DNA from: Anaerolineae bacterium
GTDB lineage: Bacteria; Chloroflexota; Anaerolineae; Anaerolineales; Villigracilaceae
Direction: 5' to 3'
DNA length: 32,524 nucleotides
NCBI GenBank assembly: GCA_003130845.1
Contig: QEXW01000123.1
Location: forward strand, 1-32,524
A program made the translations under genes and the position numbers. Positions 22,838-32,294 of the stretch are shown in pieces; within the stretch, counting starts at the first letter, position 1; the number at the start of each line of letters is the position of its first letter. A model generated the notes under the pieces. That model was given only the letters and a program-made list of their open reading frames with translations. It ran no database searches and had not been told where the DNA came from.

Positions 22838-25444
22838 CTAACATTCGCTATAGCCGCAAGCATAGCATTTGCGGCAGCCTTCTTCGTTCACCACTGCCGC
22901 TTCGCCACATTCTGGGCAAAGGTCGCCGATTTTCATCATCGGTTGCGTAGTGGGTACTTGGTGATGGCCATTTCCACCGGCGTGAGGCGCACTGACGGGT
23001 TGCAGTTTGCCACTCGGCAGGGTTGCTGTGGGGCGTGCTTCATGCTCTTCTTCGCGGTAGCGCAGGTATTCATCAAGCACCTGTCCAACGCCATCAGGCA
23101 AGGAACGCACACGGTGTGGACCAAAACCCAGTGAGCGTCCACCACCAATGCCGGTCAGCTGCGTCACCACTTCGCGCAGACGGTCTAACGGGGCAATGGG
23201 TGAAGCCAAGCGCAGGATGTAGGAAATCAGGCGACCAATCGCTTCTGAGACAGCAGCCGTATCAGAGCCGGCTTTGGAGGTGTTGATGAAGACTTCGAAG
23301 GGCTGGTTGCCGCCGTTTTCATTAATCGTGACAAAGGCTTTGCCCAGGGGTGTTTCAACGTTGTAGGTGAAGCCTTTCAGCAGGCGCGGGCGCGGTTTTT
23401 TGGTTTCGTGCCAGATAACTTTTTGTTCGGGAGCAACGGGCAAGAGGTTTTGCTCAGCCGGGGCTTCTTTCTTTTGCGCGGTGGCATGTGTTTCTAGCAC
23501 GACTTTATCGCGCGAGCCGGTCACATACACCGTGATGCCCTTGGCACCTAATTCCCAGGCCAGCATGTAGGCTGTAGCAACATCTTGTTCGGTGGCGCCT
23601 TCCGGGAAGTTGACGGTTTTGGAGATGCTGTTATCCACAAAGGCTTGGAGTGCGGCCTGCATGCGAACATGTTCTTCCGCCGTGACATCGCCGGCGGTGA
23701 CAAACACCTGGCGAATGTTCGCCGGCACAGCCGGAATGTTTTGGCATGTGCCAGATTGCATCACTTGTTCAAAAATCTCCTGGCGTTTTTCCGGTTCCAT
23801 ACCGGCTTCGGTCAAGGCTTTCTCAAATAAAGGTGAGCCGTAGGTCAGTTTCAGGTCTTTGCCGTTGTCGTTAACGTGACGGATGTAGGCCAGCGCAAAC
23901 ACTGGTTCGCAGCCGTAGCCTTCACAGCCGGCAACGGTGGCAATGGTGCCGGTGGGGGCAACGGTGGTTTGGGCAGCATTGCGGATGCCATACTGCCGGA
24001 TGCCGTCCACAATCACATTCCAGTTGAGAGCCGGGCGGCCCCAATTGTGCTGGTAGGGAGAAAGTGGCTGGGGCGGTGACCAACGTAAATTCTGGGGGTC
24101 GTAAATGGAGCCGCTGATGGCCGGGAATGCGCCTCGTTCTTGTGCCATTTCAATGGAAGTCAACATGGCGTGGTAGCGCACAAATTCCATCACCTGTCCG
24201 GCAAATTCTTGCCCGGCTTGTGAGCCATAGCGCACTCCAACGTGATACATCAAGTCGGCCAGCCCCATAATGCCCAGCCCAATGCGCCGTGCACGATGCG
24301 CGGCTTCCTTGAGTTGCGGTACGGCCGGGACGTAAGCGTTCGCTTCCACTACGTCATCCAAGAAGCGGGTGGAAAGCACCACGCTCTGGCGCAAGGTTTC
24401 CCAATCCACCGTGCCATCTGGCCCAAAGTGTTGGGCCAAGTTGACCGAGCCAAGACAGCAATTCTCGAAGGGTCCCAGCCACTGTTCTCCGCAGGGGTTG
24501 GTGGCTTCGAGTTGGTACAAGTGTGGTACCGGGTTGGAACGATTGGCCGCATCCAAGAACAGGACGCCGGGTTCGCCGTTATGATGTGCCTGGCGCACAA
24601 TTTTGTCGAACAGCTCGCGTGCGCGCACGGTTTTGTATTTGCGAATGGGGATACCTTGTGCGCGGGCTTGTTCTAAGGTGCCATGAAATTTGCGGTATTC
24701 CGGTGCTGCAATATCGGGGAAGACCAAATCCCAATCGGCATCTTCTTTAACAGCCTGCATGAAAGCGTCGGTAATGCCCACTGAGATATTGAAGTTGGTG
24801 ATGGCGTTTTCGTCGGTCTTACAGGTGATAAATTCTTCAATATCAGGATGGTCTACCCGCAAAACACCCATGTTGGCGCCGCGCCGCGTTCCGCCTTGGG
24901 CAATTTCTCCAAAGGCATGGTCGTATACCCGCAAAAAACCAACCGGCCCGGTGGCTTGCCCCGCAGAAGATTTGACTAACCCCCCTTTGGGGCGCAAACG
25001 TGAAAACGAGAAGCCATTTCCGCCACCGGTTTGTTGGATGAGGGCTGCATTGCGTAACGATTGGAAAATGCCGGCTTCATCACGACCCATGTCGTCTGAA
25101 ATGGGTAAAACGAAGCACGCTGCCAGCTGTCCTAATGGCGTGCCTGCGCCGGTGAAGGTGGGGGAATTGGGGAAGAATTTCTTGCTGGTCAGTAAGACGT
25201 AAAACTCACGCGCGCGCTGTTCGACATTGCCGCCCCAGGTGCTTTCGACTTTGGCAACATGCCAAGCAACGCGCCAGAACATTTCTTCCACTGTCTCGAC
25301 CGGTTTACCATCATCGCCGCGCCGGACATAGCGGCGAATCAAGACCTGGCGGGCATTTTCGGTTAATTCCACTGTAGGCAAATCTGCTGGGAGCGGAGGG
25401 GTGGGCAAGAGGCCCGTAGGTTTGGATACGGTGTGGGCTACCAT
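22838..25444 (-). CDS. nrdJ: Adenosylcobalamin-dependent ribonucleotide reductase, class II
   Basis: NrdJ makes deoxyribonucleotides using a cysteine radical generated by coenzyme B12, so it works with or without oxygen. In this 868-residue protein the radical cysteine lies in NPCGE (Asn316, Cys318, Glu320) and the redox pair is Cys110 ([12 protein letters not shown]) with Cys329 or 330 (CCLGSVNL). Other family motifs are [41 protein letters not shown] and [21 protein letters not shown]. The C terminus has a four-cysteine zinc ribbon followed by CGYSEC (from CPECG to the end), typical of NrdJ and used for re-reduction. AGGAG lies 7 bases before the ATG. The gene follows nrdR by 44 bases and shares its promoter and NrdR boxes. 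No cobalamin riboswitch is present between them. Confidence 0.95.
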   Translation of the reverse strand: MVAHTVSKPTGLLPTPPLPADLPTVELTENARQVLIRRYVRRGDDGKPVETVEEMFWRVAWHVAKVESTWGGNVEQRAREFYVLLTSKKFFPNSPTFTGAGTPLGQLAACFVLPISDDMGRDEAGIFQSLRNAALIQQTGGGNGFSFSRLRPKGGLVKSSAGQATGPVGFLRVYDHAFGEIAQGGTRRGANMGVLRVDHPDIEEFITCKTDENAITNFNISVGITDAFMQAVKEDADWDLVFPDIAAPEYRKFHGTLEQARAQGIPIRKYKTVRARELFDKIVRQAHHNGEPGVLFLDAANRSNPVPHLYQLEATNPCGEQWLGPFENCCLGSVNLAQHFGPDGTVDWETLRQSVVLSTRFLDDVVEANAYVPAVPQLKEAAHRARRIGLGIMGLADLMYHVGVRYGSQAGQEFAGQVMEFVRYHAMLTSIEMAQERGAFPAISGSIYDPQNLRWSPPQPLSPYQHNWGRPALNWNVIVDGIRQYGIRNAAQTTVAPTGTIATVAGCEGYGCEPVFALAYIRHVNDNGKDLKLTYGSPLFEKALTEAGMEPEKRQEIFEQVMQSGTCQNIPAVPANIRQVFVTAGDVTAEEHVRMQAALQAFVDNSISKTVNFPEGATEQDVATAYMLAWELGAKGITVYVTGSRDKVVLETHATAQKKEAPAEQNLLPVAPEQKVIWHETKKPRPRLLKGFTYNVETPLGKAFVTINENGGNQPFEVFINTSKAGSDTAAVSEAIGRLISYILRLASPIAPLDRLREVVTQLTGIGGGRSLGFGPHRVRSLPDGVGQVLDEYLRYREEEHEARPTATLPSGKLQPVSAPHAGGNGHHQVPTTQPMMKIGDLCPECGEAAVVNEEGCRKCYACGYSEC

Positions 25445-25488
25445 AGCAATACTCCTGTATGGAATTTGGGAGGGAAAACGTGTAGGGG

Positions 25489-25938
25489 CTAGCTTTCGAG
25501 CAAACGGTCAATTTCATTGCGCAAAGCGCGCAAATCATCGAGCCGCAAATAGACAATGGCATAACGGATGTAGGCAATCTGATCGAGATTTTTCAGACCA
25601 TTGATGACCATATCGCCAACCACGCGAGAGGAAACTTCCGCTTTGCCCATTTTTTGCAGTTCTGCTTCAACCTGTCCGACCAGGCGTTCAATATCTGCTG
25701 CTGAGACCGGGCGCTTAGCACACGAGATGCGAATGCCTCGCGCTAGTTTTTCACGGTCGAATTCTTCGCGCGTGCCATCTTGTTTGACAATGAGCGGAGT
25801 GGACAGGATGGGACGCTCATAGGAACTGAAACGCTGGCCGCATTTCTGGCATTCTCGCCGCCGCCGAATGCCACCGTGACTATCATGGGTGGTATCTACG
25901 ACGCGCGAGTTGTCGCTTTGACAGTAGGGGCAACGCAT
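25489..25938 (-). CDS. nrdR: Transcriptional repressor NrdR
   Basis: NrdR senses ATP/dATP levels and represses ribonucleotide reductase genes. The 149-residue protein has the N-terminal zinc ribbon (Cys3, Cys6, Cys30, Cys33; [16 protein letters not shown] and [18 protein letters not shown]) and an ATP-cone (about 46-136) starting [22 protein letters not shown] chose the ATG at 25938 because NrdR proteins begin MxCPxC; the open frame upstream to 26028 runs through the promoter and operator sites. It heads an nrdR-nrdJ operon, and the two palindromes just upstream imply autoregulation. Confidence 0.95.
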   Translation of the reverse strand: MRCPYCQSDNSRVVDTTHDSHGGIRRRRECQKCGQRFSSYERPILSTPLIVKQDGTREEFDREKLARGIRISCAKRPVSAADIERLVGQVEAELQKMGKAEVSSRVVGDMVINGLKNLDQIAYIRYAIVYLRLDDLRALRNEIDRLLES

Positions 25939-25966
25939 AAATACTCCAAAATAGAACATTTGTTGC

Positions 25967-26011
25967 CGCCATATATGGCGTATGGGGTTCATAGACCCCC
26001 TATCTATTGGG
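25967..26011. promoter_or_regulatory. Tandem NrdR boxes
   Basis: Two sites match the NrdR-box core CwAtATmTwG: CCATATATGG (25969-25978, inside the 14-base perfect palindrome 25967-25980), with 8 of 10 positions, and CTATCTATTG (26000-26009, flanked by CC and GG), with 9 of 10. Their centres (25973.5 and 26004.5) are exactly 31 bases apart, the three-turn spacing known for paired NrdR boxes. Both lie between the promoter and the nrdR start. Confidence 0.75.
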
Positions 26012-26018
26012 TGACGAC

Positions 26019-26047
26019 ATTCTAGCATAGTCTGAAACGTAATTCAA
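26019..26047 (-). promoter_or_regulatory. Sigma70-like promoter of nrdR-nrdJ
   Basis: Minus strand: -35 TTGAAT (26042-26047), 17-base spacer, -10 TAGAAT (26019-26024). Transcription would start near 26012, so one NrdR box lies just after the start site and the other about 40 bases downstream. Confidence 0.7.
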
Positions 26048-26120
26048 GGGGACGAACGGGTGATTAATCTTAAAATATTGCGAGAAAAGAATTGCAAAAA
26101 CGTTGTTATAAAAACCGGCA

Positions 26121-26126
26121 TATAAT
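26121..26126 (+). promoter_or_regulatory. Possible -10 box upstream of the DUF58 gene
   Basis: A perfect TATAAT on the + strand, about 150 bases before the DUF58 start. No acceptable -35 lies at 16-18 bases. The leader between it and 26275 has no fold or riboswitch pattern that I recognise. Confidence 0.35.
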
Positions 26127-26274
26127 CATAGACGCGCTGGGAATCCCGTAGATTTGCGGTGCAAGGAAGGCCAAGTTGTTCGTTTTTGGGTGATTGCGAT
26201 GATGTACGCGCTGTATACGGAAAAGCAAGTTTTAGCCATGTTTTTAGACCAGACACACAAAGAAGAATAAGTTT

Positions 26275-27567
26275 ATGCCTGCCCGTATGCATTTCCATCA
26301 CCCGCTCTTGGTGCTTCTGTTGTTATTGGCAGTTGGATTCCAGGTGTTTGACCCCTCACGTGTTTGGAAAATTTTGATTATAGGCTTAGGCGGGGTATGG
26401 TTCATCGGCTGGCTATGGGCGCGTGTGCTGGCGCGTTCGCTGCGTTTGGTACGGGAAATGCGCTATGGTTGGGCGCAAGTCGGTGATCGCTTGGAAGAGC
26501 GATTTACACTGGTGAACAATTGTATTTTGCCGGTCACTTGGGTCGAAGTAGAGGATCATTCAACCCTGCCCGGCTATTCCGCTTCACTGGCAACTGCCGT
26601 TGGCGGCGAAGGGGAGGTAACGCTGCTGAGGGAGGGGTATTGTTCACGACGCGGTTTATATCTGTTGGGTGGCACAACGTTGCGATTTGGCGACCCGCTG
26701 GGGATGTACACCGTGACCTTAGAGGATCCGGCCAGCCGTGCTTTGCTCGTTTTGCCACCCGTTGTGCCGTTGCCAACCATAGAAGTAACCCCCAGTGGAT
26801 ACACAGGCGACGGCCGCCCGCTTGGACGCACATGGGAGGAAAATATCCGTTCGGCAGGGGTACGCGAATATCAGCCTGGGGACCCACTGCGCCGCATTCA
26901 TTGGCCAACCAGCGCTCGGCGCAATAAACTGTATATTCATCAATTGGAGGGTAGTCCCTCTGGAACGTGGTGGATTTTGCTTGACCTTGACGAACGCGTA
27001 CAGATTGGCAACGATTGGGACTCGACGGTTGAGCATGGCGTCATTTTGGCTGCATCGCTCGCTGAGCGAGGCTTACGCGAAAACCGGGCGGTTGGGCTAG
27101 TCATCAACGGCAAGTCACCAGAATGGCTGATTCCACGCGGGAACGCACAACAAGGCTGGAGCATGCGGCGGGCTTTAGCGCTAGCACAGCCAGGAGACCT
27201 GCCGTTAGGAGAGTTTCTCCAGCGGAGTGAAAAAACGCTTGGGAAGCATGCGAGTTTGGTGATGATTACGGCTTCGACCAGCATGGAATGGATTGAACCG
27301 CTCACGTTGTTTCTGCGACGTGGCCTAGTTCCAACCGTGTTGTTGCTTGCAGCCGATTCGTTTGGCGGGCATGGGAATTCACAAGTGATTTCAGAGCAAC
27401 TGCAAGGGATGGGGATTGTTTGTCACGTGATTACGCGCGAAGTGCTCAATCGTCCCGAAGCACGTCCTGGTCAGGCCGGGCACTGGCAATTCCAGCAATC
27501 GAAAGTGACCGGCAAGGTACGGGTTATTCAGCGCCCGGATTCTGTGGATTGGCGCAGGTTGACATGA
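26275..27567 (+). CDS. DUF58 domain-containing membrane protein
   Basis: A 430-residue protein with two N-terminal membrane spans (about 9-24 and 32-50), then a beta-rich region, then the DUF58 core with its signature VREYQPGDPLRRIHWPTSARRNKLY (196-220) followed by a von Willebrand A-like fold (WWILLDLDE, LVMITASTS). DUF58 proteins usually occur with a MoxR AAA+ ATPase and a transglutaminase-like membrane protein; the transglutaminase is present here and coupled (the stop overlaps its ATG as ATGA) but MoxR is not in the window. The set is thought to act in envelope maintenance or protein-complex maturation; the exact role is unknown. The ATG at 26275 has only a weak AAGAAG upstream. Confidence 0.9.
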   Translation: MPARMHFHHPLLVLLLLLAVGFQVFDPSRVWKILIIGLGGVWFIGWLWARVLARSLRLVREMRYGWAQVGDRLEERFTLVNNCILPVTWVEVEDHSTLPGYSASLATAVGGEGEVTLLREGYCSRRGLYLLGGTTLRFGDPLGMYTVTLEDPASRALLVLPPVVPLPTIEVTPSGYTGDGRPLGRTWEENIRSAGVREYQPGDPLRRIHWPTSARRNKLYIHQLEGSPSGTWWILLDLDERVQIGNDWDSTVEHGVILAASLAERGLRENRAVGLVINGKSPEWLIPRGNAQQGWSMRRALALAQPGDLPLGEFLQRSEKTLGKHASLVMITASTSMEWIEPLTLFLRRGLVPTVLLLAADSFGGHGNSQVISEQLQGMGIVCHVITREVLNRPEARPGQAGHWQFQQSKVTGKVRVIQRPDSVDWRRLT

Positions 27568-29903
27568 GGGCAAATCTGTTACATCGTTTTCCACCGCGTG
27601 ATTGGTTGATGCTCTCCGTGCTGGGTACGTCGGTTGTGTGTTTGGTGAATGGCCTGGGTACAGCGGTGCGCGGGGCTGCTATAAGCGCCTTTTTGCCGGT
27701 GGGGTTGCTGGCTGCACTGTTTGGTTGGGGGCTGGGAGACCGGCGTATGAACGGTGGCTTGGCGGCCATCGGGTTGGTGTCGCTTGGCGGTGTTCTTTTG
27801 TGGGTTGAAACAGCTCGTTTAGGCGGTCCTTTGCTCGGGCTGGTGGTTTCTATCTTGTCTTATGGATTTGGGGTGCTGGCTTATTGGCAGGGAGGTCCGC
27901 CACCCAACCCGGCTGAGATGATAGAGTTTCTGCAGGCAATTGCGGAGCAATCGGCAGGTCTGTGGGCACGCTTGATGCTATGGATGACTAGCTTAGCGCG
28001 CAACGTTGTTATGGAGGATGTGGTGGCACGGGTATTGGCCTGGAGTCTAGCGGTCTGGTTGGTCTGCGCTTGGGCAGGTTGGTGGTTGCGCCGCGGGCAG
28101 GCTCTCAGAGCGCTCGCGCCTGGGCTGGTGGTGTTGGCGGCGGTGACGAATTACACGCAAATGGAAATCGATTCGTTTTGGCTGTTCGTGGTCATTCTGC
28201 TGGCGCTGATGGGGCTGGGGCATTTTTTTGCTCAGTTAGAAGGCTGGAATGAACGCCATGTTGATTATGCAGAGATTGTTGTTTCGAATACGTTGGGATG
28301 GTTGGGGTTGTTACTGGTCATACTAGCCATGCTGACCTGGGTCGGACCGCTTGTGCAGGTGCGCGAGTTTCTTGAGAATCTGCGCACGAAGCCGCAAGAC
28401 AGTGCAGCGCCAGAGGTGCTCGGCTTGCAGCAAGCGCCACAGGATGAACCAAGTATTTTTTATGGTCGCGTTTCTTTGCCACGCAGCCACCTGATTGGCG
28501 CCAGCCCTAGTTTTTCGCAGCAGGTGGTCTTTAGGGTGCGTACAGGTGAAAGTCGTGCGATGCCGTATGATAGCCTTGCGGTTAATGCGCCTAATTATCA
28601 CTGGCGTAGCCAAACTTTAGATCAGTATAACGGGTATGGTTGGTACAGCAGCCAGGTGACTCGGAAAGAGGTATCTCCTGGGGAAACGTTCTTCTCAACT
28701 TTGCCCAACGGGTATCGGCGACTGGAACAGGTGTTTATGCTCCTGGATGATAACGACCTTTTACTGCATTGGAGCGGCGTGCTGTATCGAGTAGATGTGC
28801 CGGTTGGGGCATTCTGGCGCAGGATGCCCAAACCCGCCTGGGAGGCAAGTGCATTACCCTTGAATGGCGGTGATTTGCTGGGGGTTGAACACAATGCGAA
28901 AAGCTATCGGGTTGAATCGTATCTCCCTACGCCTAGCGTGGAGGAACTGCGCGCCGCTGGCCGAAATTACCCCGATGAAATACGCGCGTGTTGTTTATCT
29001 CTGCCCGACCATGTTCCAGAGCGCGTATTTAGGCTGGCCCGCCATTTGACGGCTACAGCGCCGACGCCGTTTGACCAAGCACTCGCGATTGAAACGTATC
29101 TGCGCACCAATTTTGAGTATACGCTCGAGGTGCCTGCTCCACCAGCCAATTCAGAAGTGGCGGATTATTTTTTGTTTGAGTTGCGGCGCGGCTATTGCGA
29201 TTATTTTGCGACAGCCATGGTTGTTCTGGCACGGGCAGCAGGGATACCGGCACGCCTGGTGACCGGCTTCGCTAGCGGGGTGTATGATGTTCAGACAGGG
29301 GAATATGTTGTCCGCCAGGCAGATGCGCACTCATGGGTGGAGGTGTATTTTGTCGGGATTGGCTGGGTGGAGTTTGAGCCAACGGCTAATCAGGAACGCT
29401 TGGAGTGGCTGCCAGCTCCTGAGCATGGGAGCGATACCGGTTCTGTGCCTCTTGTTCGGCCAACTGTGTGGGAGAGGCTTGAGCAGTTTTTTAGGGTGGT
29501 TCCTCCCTTAGCACGTGGGGTCATTTTGGTGTTCGCCGGGGTCTTTTTGGTTCTAATGGTGTTGTTGGTGCTAGAAGATTGGGTTTTGAAGCATGTATCA
29601 CCCACCCTCGCTCTGCACTGGATGTTTCAACATTTATATCAGGTAGCAAGGCAGTGGATTAAGCCCACGCCCTCTACAACGGCTGGTGAATTTTGCCAGG
29701 CGTTGGTTCCTTATGTGCATGACCGACAAACACTGGTTGTGTTGACGGATTTGTATTTGCGGTCTTTGTTCAGTCCAGAGCCAATTTCAGGGGCGGTTGT
29801 GCGAGGGTGTATTTCTTCTTGGCGCGCGTTGCGTTGGCAATTGTTGCTTAAAAATATCTGGCAGAGGGTTGGGCTGCCAGATAAGAACCAAGTTTCGAGA
29901 TGA
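27564..29903 (+). CDS. Membrane transglutaminase-like protein (TgpA family)
   Basis: A 779-residue membrane protein. The first about 270 residues form several membrane helices, then an extracytoplasmic part with the transglutaminase-like core: RRGYCDYFATAMVVLARAAGIPARLVTGF with the nucleophile Cys545, DAHSWVEV with His589, and FEPT where the third residue is Glu605 instead of the usual Asp. A last membrane span (about 649-672) is followed by a cytoplasmic DUF4129-like tail. The family includes peptidases and cross-linking enzymes; Asp-to-Glu at this position is seen in other TgpA-like proteins, so activity is plausible. I set the start at the ATG at 27564, overlapping the DUF58 stop; an earlier in-frame start at 27420 would run back into DUF58. 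The stop lies five bases from the convergent muramidase gene. Confidence 0.9.
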   Translation: MRANLLHRFPPRDWLMLSVLGTSVVCLVNGLGTAVRGAAISAFLPVGLLAALFGWGLGDRRMNGGLAAIGLVSLGGVLLWVETARLGGPLLGLVVSILSYGFGVLAYWQGGPPPNPAEMIEFLQAIAEQSAGLWARLMLWMTSLARNVVMEDVVARVLAWSLAVWLVCAWAGWWLRRGQALRALAPGLVVLAAVTNYTQMEIDSFWLFVVILLALMGLGHFFAQLEGWNERHVDYAEIVVSNTLGWLGLLLVILAMLTWVGPLVQVREFLENLRTKPQDSAAPEVLGLQQAPQDEPSIFYGRVSLPRSHLIGASPSFSQQVVFRVRTGESRAMPYDSLAVNAPNYHWRSQTLDQYNGYGWYSSQVTRKEVSPGETFFSTLPNGYRRLEQVFMLLDDNDLLLHWSGVLYRVDVPVGAFWRRMPKPAWEASALPLNGGDLLGVEHNAKSYRVESYLPTPSVEELRAAGRNYPDEIRACCLSLPDHVPERVFRLARHLTATAPTPFDQALAIETYLRTNFEYTLEVPAPPANSEVADYFLFELRRGYCDYFATAMVVLARAAGIPARLVTGFASGVYDVQTGEYVVRQADAHSWVEVYFVGIGWVEFEPTANQERLEWLPAPEHGSDTGSVPLVRPTVWERLEQFFRVVPPLARGVILVFAGVFLVLMVLLVLEDWVLKHVSPTLALHWMFQHLYQVARQWIKPTPSTTAGEFCQALVPYVHDRQTLVVLTDLYLRSLFSPEPISGAVVRGCISSWRALRWQLLLKNIWQRVGLPDKNQVSR

Positions 29904-29908
29904 TAGAT

Positions 29909-32233
29909 TTATTCTTCCAAAAACCAGGCTGCAACGAAGCCTTCGGCGCCCAATGGTTCGCGCACTTTTATCCATTCGTTGAAGCGTCCAACTTTGAGCT
30001 GGGCTAGCACGGGGTCTTCTAGTATTTCCAGCGGGGTGCCGACGAGCAGGGTGCGGATGACGGCGCTGATTTCGGTGGGTTCTTTGCGCAAGCGTAATCC
30101 GCCCCGCCCGGCCAATCCGGCCACGTAAACGCGATAGGGTTCAGGTTCAGTCAAATCGGTCACGGAGAAGGAGACGGCGGTCGGGAGTTGAGATTTGGTT
30201 GTATCCAATTCGACCAGGCGCGCAGAGACAAAGCCTTCTTGGTTTTTGCGGTTGCGCACCTGGAGCCATTCGTTTGGTTTACCAATTTTGGTGCGTTCTT
30301 CAGGTTTGACCAACCGTAAACTGGCACCTGGCGGCTCAACGGAGACGAGAGCGCCCGCTAGGCTGGGTATTTTGCGCAGTCGGATACCCCCTGGTGCCAG
30401 GATGCGCGAGACGGTGACGTAGATTTTTGGTTTGTCGTCTTGCTCTGGAGGGGTAGAGGGTGCAGGTTGAGGGGCAGGCGGAGAGGATGGCTCCGGCGTG
30501 GGGGTTGGTTGGGTGGGAGCAGGTGGCTCAGGTTGGGGGGAGGGTTGTTCAGGGATGGGCGGTGCAGTTGGCGGTAAGGCGCTGTAGAGTTGGTTGAAGG
30601 CATCGTAGCCGGTTTTCATCAGACTGGCATAGTGTGCAGCCTGACCAGCGCCATTGTATATGGTGGCGAAGGCCAGGAAGTCGCGGCGGCGCAGATGATG
30701 GAGCGCCCCACCACCCGGTAGGATGTTGTTGACGAAGTCGAAGAAGCCAATCACTTGGTCGCGTTCGCTGCGCGAGAAGGCGTTGAACATGTCTTGTACG
30801 GAGGCGTAACCTATGACCTGGAAGTTGAAGCCCATGATTTGCGGCGCGCCCATGCTGATGGCGCGTTTGGCGGCGGTATCGTCCAGGCTGCAAGCAAATT
30901 GGAAGACTTCCCATTCGCGCGCTTGGTTGCCGTGGAAATCTATCCATGCACCGGAGGGGTTGGCGCGAAAGCGATGACCTTCCCAACGACGGGCAGAGTC
31001 AAAAGTGAAGTGTTGGCTGAAGCGCGCTGGGTTGTTTTTGCCCAAAAAATCGAAGAATAGGTGGTTTTCAAAGCGAATCAGAAGACGTCTATCTGGGCCG
31101 AAGGCTTGGCCTCCCGATTCGATGGCCAGAACGGTGACGGCAACGCCCGGTTCGATTCCGAGCCGTTCTGAGAGGGGTTGCAGCAAGCCACCGTAGCGAT
31201 TCCATATATCGGCTACCAGACGGGTGGTGAGAGGGGCGTTGGCAGGGGCGTTCAGCCGGCGGTCGGCGGGAGCGGGGTTGGGAACGTTCTCCAGGCTGTC
31301 GGCCACCGAAGGGCGGACGCGGTTGATGATAACAGGAGCCGGCTGCGGCGGAGTCGGTTCCGGTGCAGGCGGGGTTTCCGGTTCGGGCGCGGGGGGCGTA
31401 ACCGGGGTCGGGGAAACGACTGGCGCAGTCTCCACAAACCAGGCGGCGCAGTAGCCTTCTATGCCCTGCGGGGTACGGACACGCAGCCACTGGTCGAAAA
31501 CACCTATTTTGGGGCGGGCGGTGGCTTCGGCTTCGATAACCCGCAGTAAAGTCGGCGGATATTCGATGGCGAGGGTGCTGGAATTGGTGCCAGGCGCAGA
31601 GCGGATGCGCAGGCCGGAGACAGCCTGCGGACTGATGCGAACGTGGAAGCCACTATCCGCAGGGGCGCTGGCGGGGGGAGTTTCTGTCCCGGCGCCAGAT
31701 TCCAAACATTCATACCATACGACAGCGGTGATGGCGCGTTTGAGTTCGTTGCCATGACTGTAACGGCTCATCAGAGAGATGTCTTTGCCGTCTTCCGTGG
31801 GGAAAGGCCATGGGTCTAGGATGAGAAAGTCTTTGCCCACTTTCTGGTAGGCCAATACCCAATGGGTTTGTAAACCCGGGCGCGGGGAACTATCTACTTC
31901 TAGCAGAACTGGCTGTCCGAAGCGCACCGAGTCGCCAATCGCTTCGATAGGGGCATCCGTATCACGGCAAAGCGTGATGTTCTTGAAGCGTATTTTGGGA
32001 TACAGCAGGCTGACTGCTGACCAAACAATAGCATCGCTAATGAATCCGCCACATTGCTTGAGTTTTTCATTCAGGCTTTGCGGGGTTTCAGGGTAGCCAA
32101 AGCCGCTCAAATAGATGGCAACGCTGGTCAGGGCGCAGCCAAATTCTCCAATGGTGGATGTGTTGCTCAGGCCAAGCCGGTCGTTCTTCCAGCGCGGGTC
32201 TTGCTGGGAGTAGCGGATAAGTTGAAAGGTCAT
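29909..32233 (-). CDS. Multidomain C39-like peptidase / N-acetylmuramidase / SH3 protein
   Basis: A 774-residue protein with separate modules. Residues 1-175 form a papain-like C39 domain: RYSQQDPRWKNDRLG, catalytic Cys33 in GEFGCALTSVA, His124 in THWVLAYQ and Asp140 in LILDPW. An SH3b-like domain (about 196-268, ending EGYCAAWFVE) and a Pro-rich linker follow. Residues 335-550 match the DUF3380 N-acetylmuramidase family, with AIESGGQAFGPDRRLLIRFENHLFF (Glu372 likely catalytic) and SMGAPQIMGFNFQVIGYAS. A second Pro-rich linker leads to two more SH3b-like domains (about 605-682 and 693-774). It should cut peptidoglycan glycan strands and perhaps peptides. There is no signal peptide, unlike a normal wall hydrolase but like a phage endolysin; no phage genes are nearby. 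GGAGG lies seven bases before the ATG. Confidence 0.88.
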   Translation of the reverse strand: MTFQLIRYSQQDPRWKNDRLGLSNTSTIGEFGCALTSVAIYLSGFGYPETPQSLNEKLKQCGGFISDAIVWSAVSLLYPKIRFKNITLCRDTDAPIEAIGDSVRFGQPVLLEVDSSPRPGLQTHWVLAYQKVGKDFLILDPWPFPTEDGKDISLMSRYSHGNELKRAITAVVWYECLESGAGTETPPASAPADSGFHVRISPQAVSGLRIRSAPGTNSSTLAIEYPPTLLRVIEAEATARPKIGVFDQWLRVRTPQGIEGYCAAWFVETAPVVSPTPVTPPAPEPETPPAPEPTPPQPAPVIINRVRPSVADSLENVPNPAPADRRLNAPANAPLTTRLVADIWNRYGGLLQPLSERLGIEPGVAVTVLAIESGGQAFGPDRRLLIRFENHLFFDFLGKNNPARFSQHFTFDSARRWEGHRFRANPSGAWIDFHGNQAREWEVFQFACSLDDTAAKRAISMGAPQIMGFNFQVIGYASVQDMFNAFSRSERDQVIGFFDFVNNILPGGGALHHLRRRDFLAFATIYNGAGQAAHYASLMKTGYDAFNQLYSALPPTAPPIPEQPSPQPEPPAPTQPTPTPEPSSPPAPQPAPSTPPEQDDKPKIYVTVSRILAPGGIRLRKIPSLAGALVSVEPPGASLRLVKPEERTKIGKPNEWLQVRNRKNQEGFVSARLVELDTTKSQLPTAVSFSVTDLTEPEPYRVYVAGLAGRGGLRLRKEPTEISAVIRTLLVGTPLEILEDPVLAQLKVGRFNEWIKVREPLGAEGFVAAWFLEE

Positions 32234-32274
32234 GGCGGCCTCCAGAAGCCAGGTAAGCAGACAAGGTTGACCCG

Positions 32275-32280
32275 ATTATG
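32275..32280 (-). promoter_or_regulatory. Possible -10 box of the muramidase gene
   Basis: CATAAT on the minus strand, about 42 bases before the ATG. No clear -35 is seen; the minisatellite begins only 15 bases upstream, so it forms the upstream half of the promoter region. Confidence 0.35.
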
Positions 32281-32294
32281 CCACAATTTTGAGC

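Noticed and set aside
25445-25488. Cobalamin riboswitch before nrdJ
   Set aside because: The gap to nrdR is only 44 bases and holds no B12-box; there is no room for the aptamer.
25939-26028. N-terminal extension of nrdR
   Set aside because: NrdR proteins begin directly with the zinc ribbon; the extension covers the NrdR boxes and promoter.
26127-26274. Riboswitch in the long leader of the DUF58 gene (c-di-AMP or c-di-GMP type)
   Set aside because: The conserved core sequences of those classes are not present, and no strong terminator or sequestering hairpin precedes the start.
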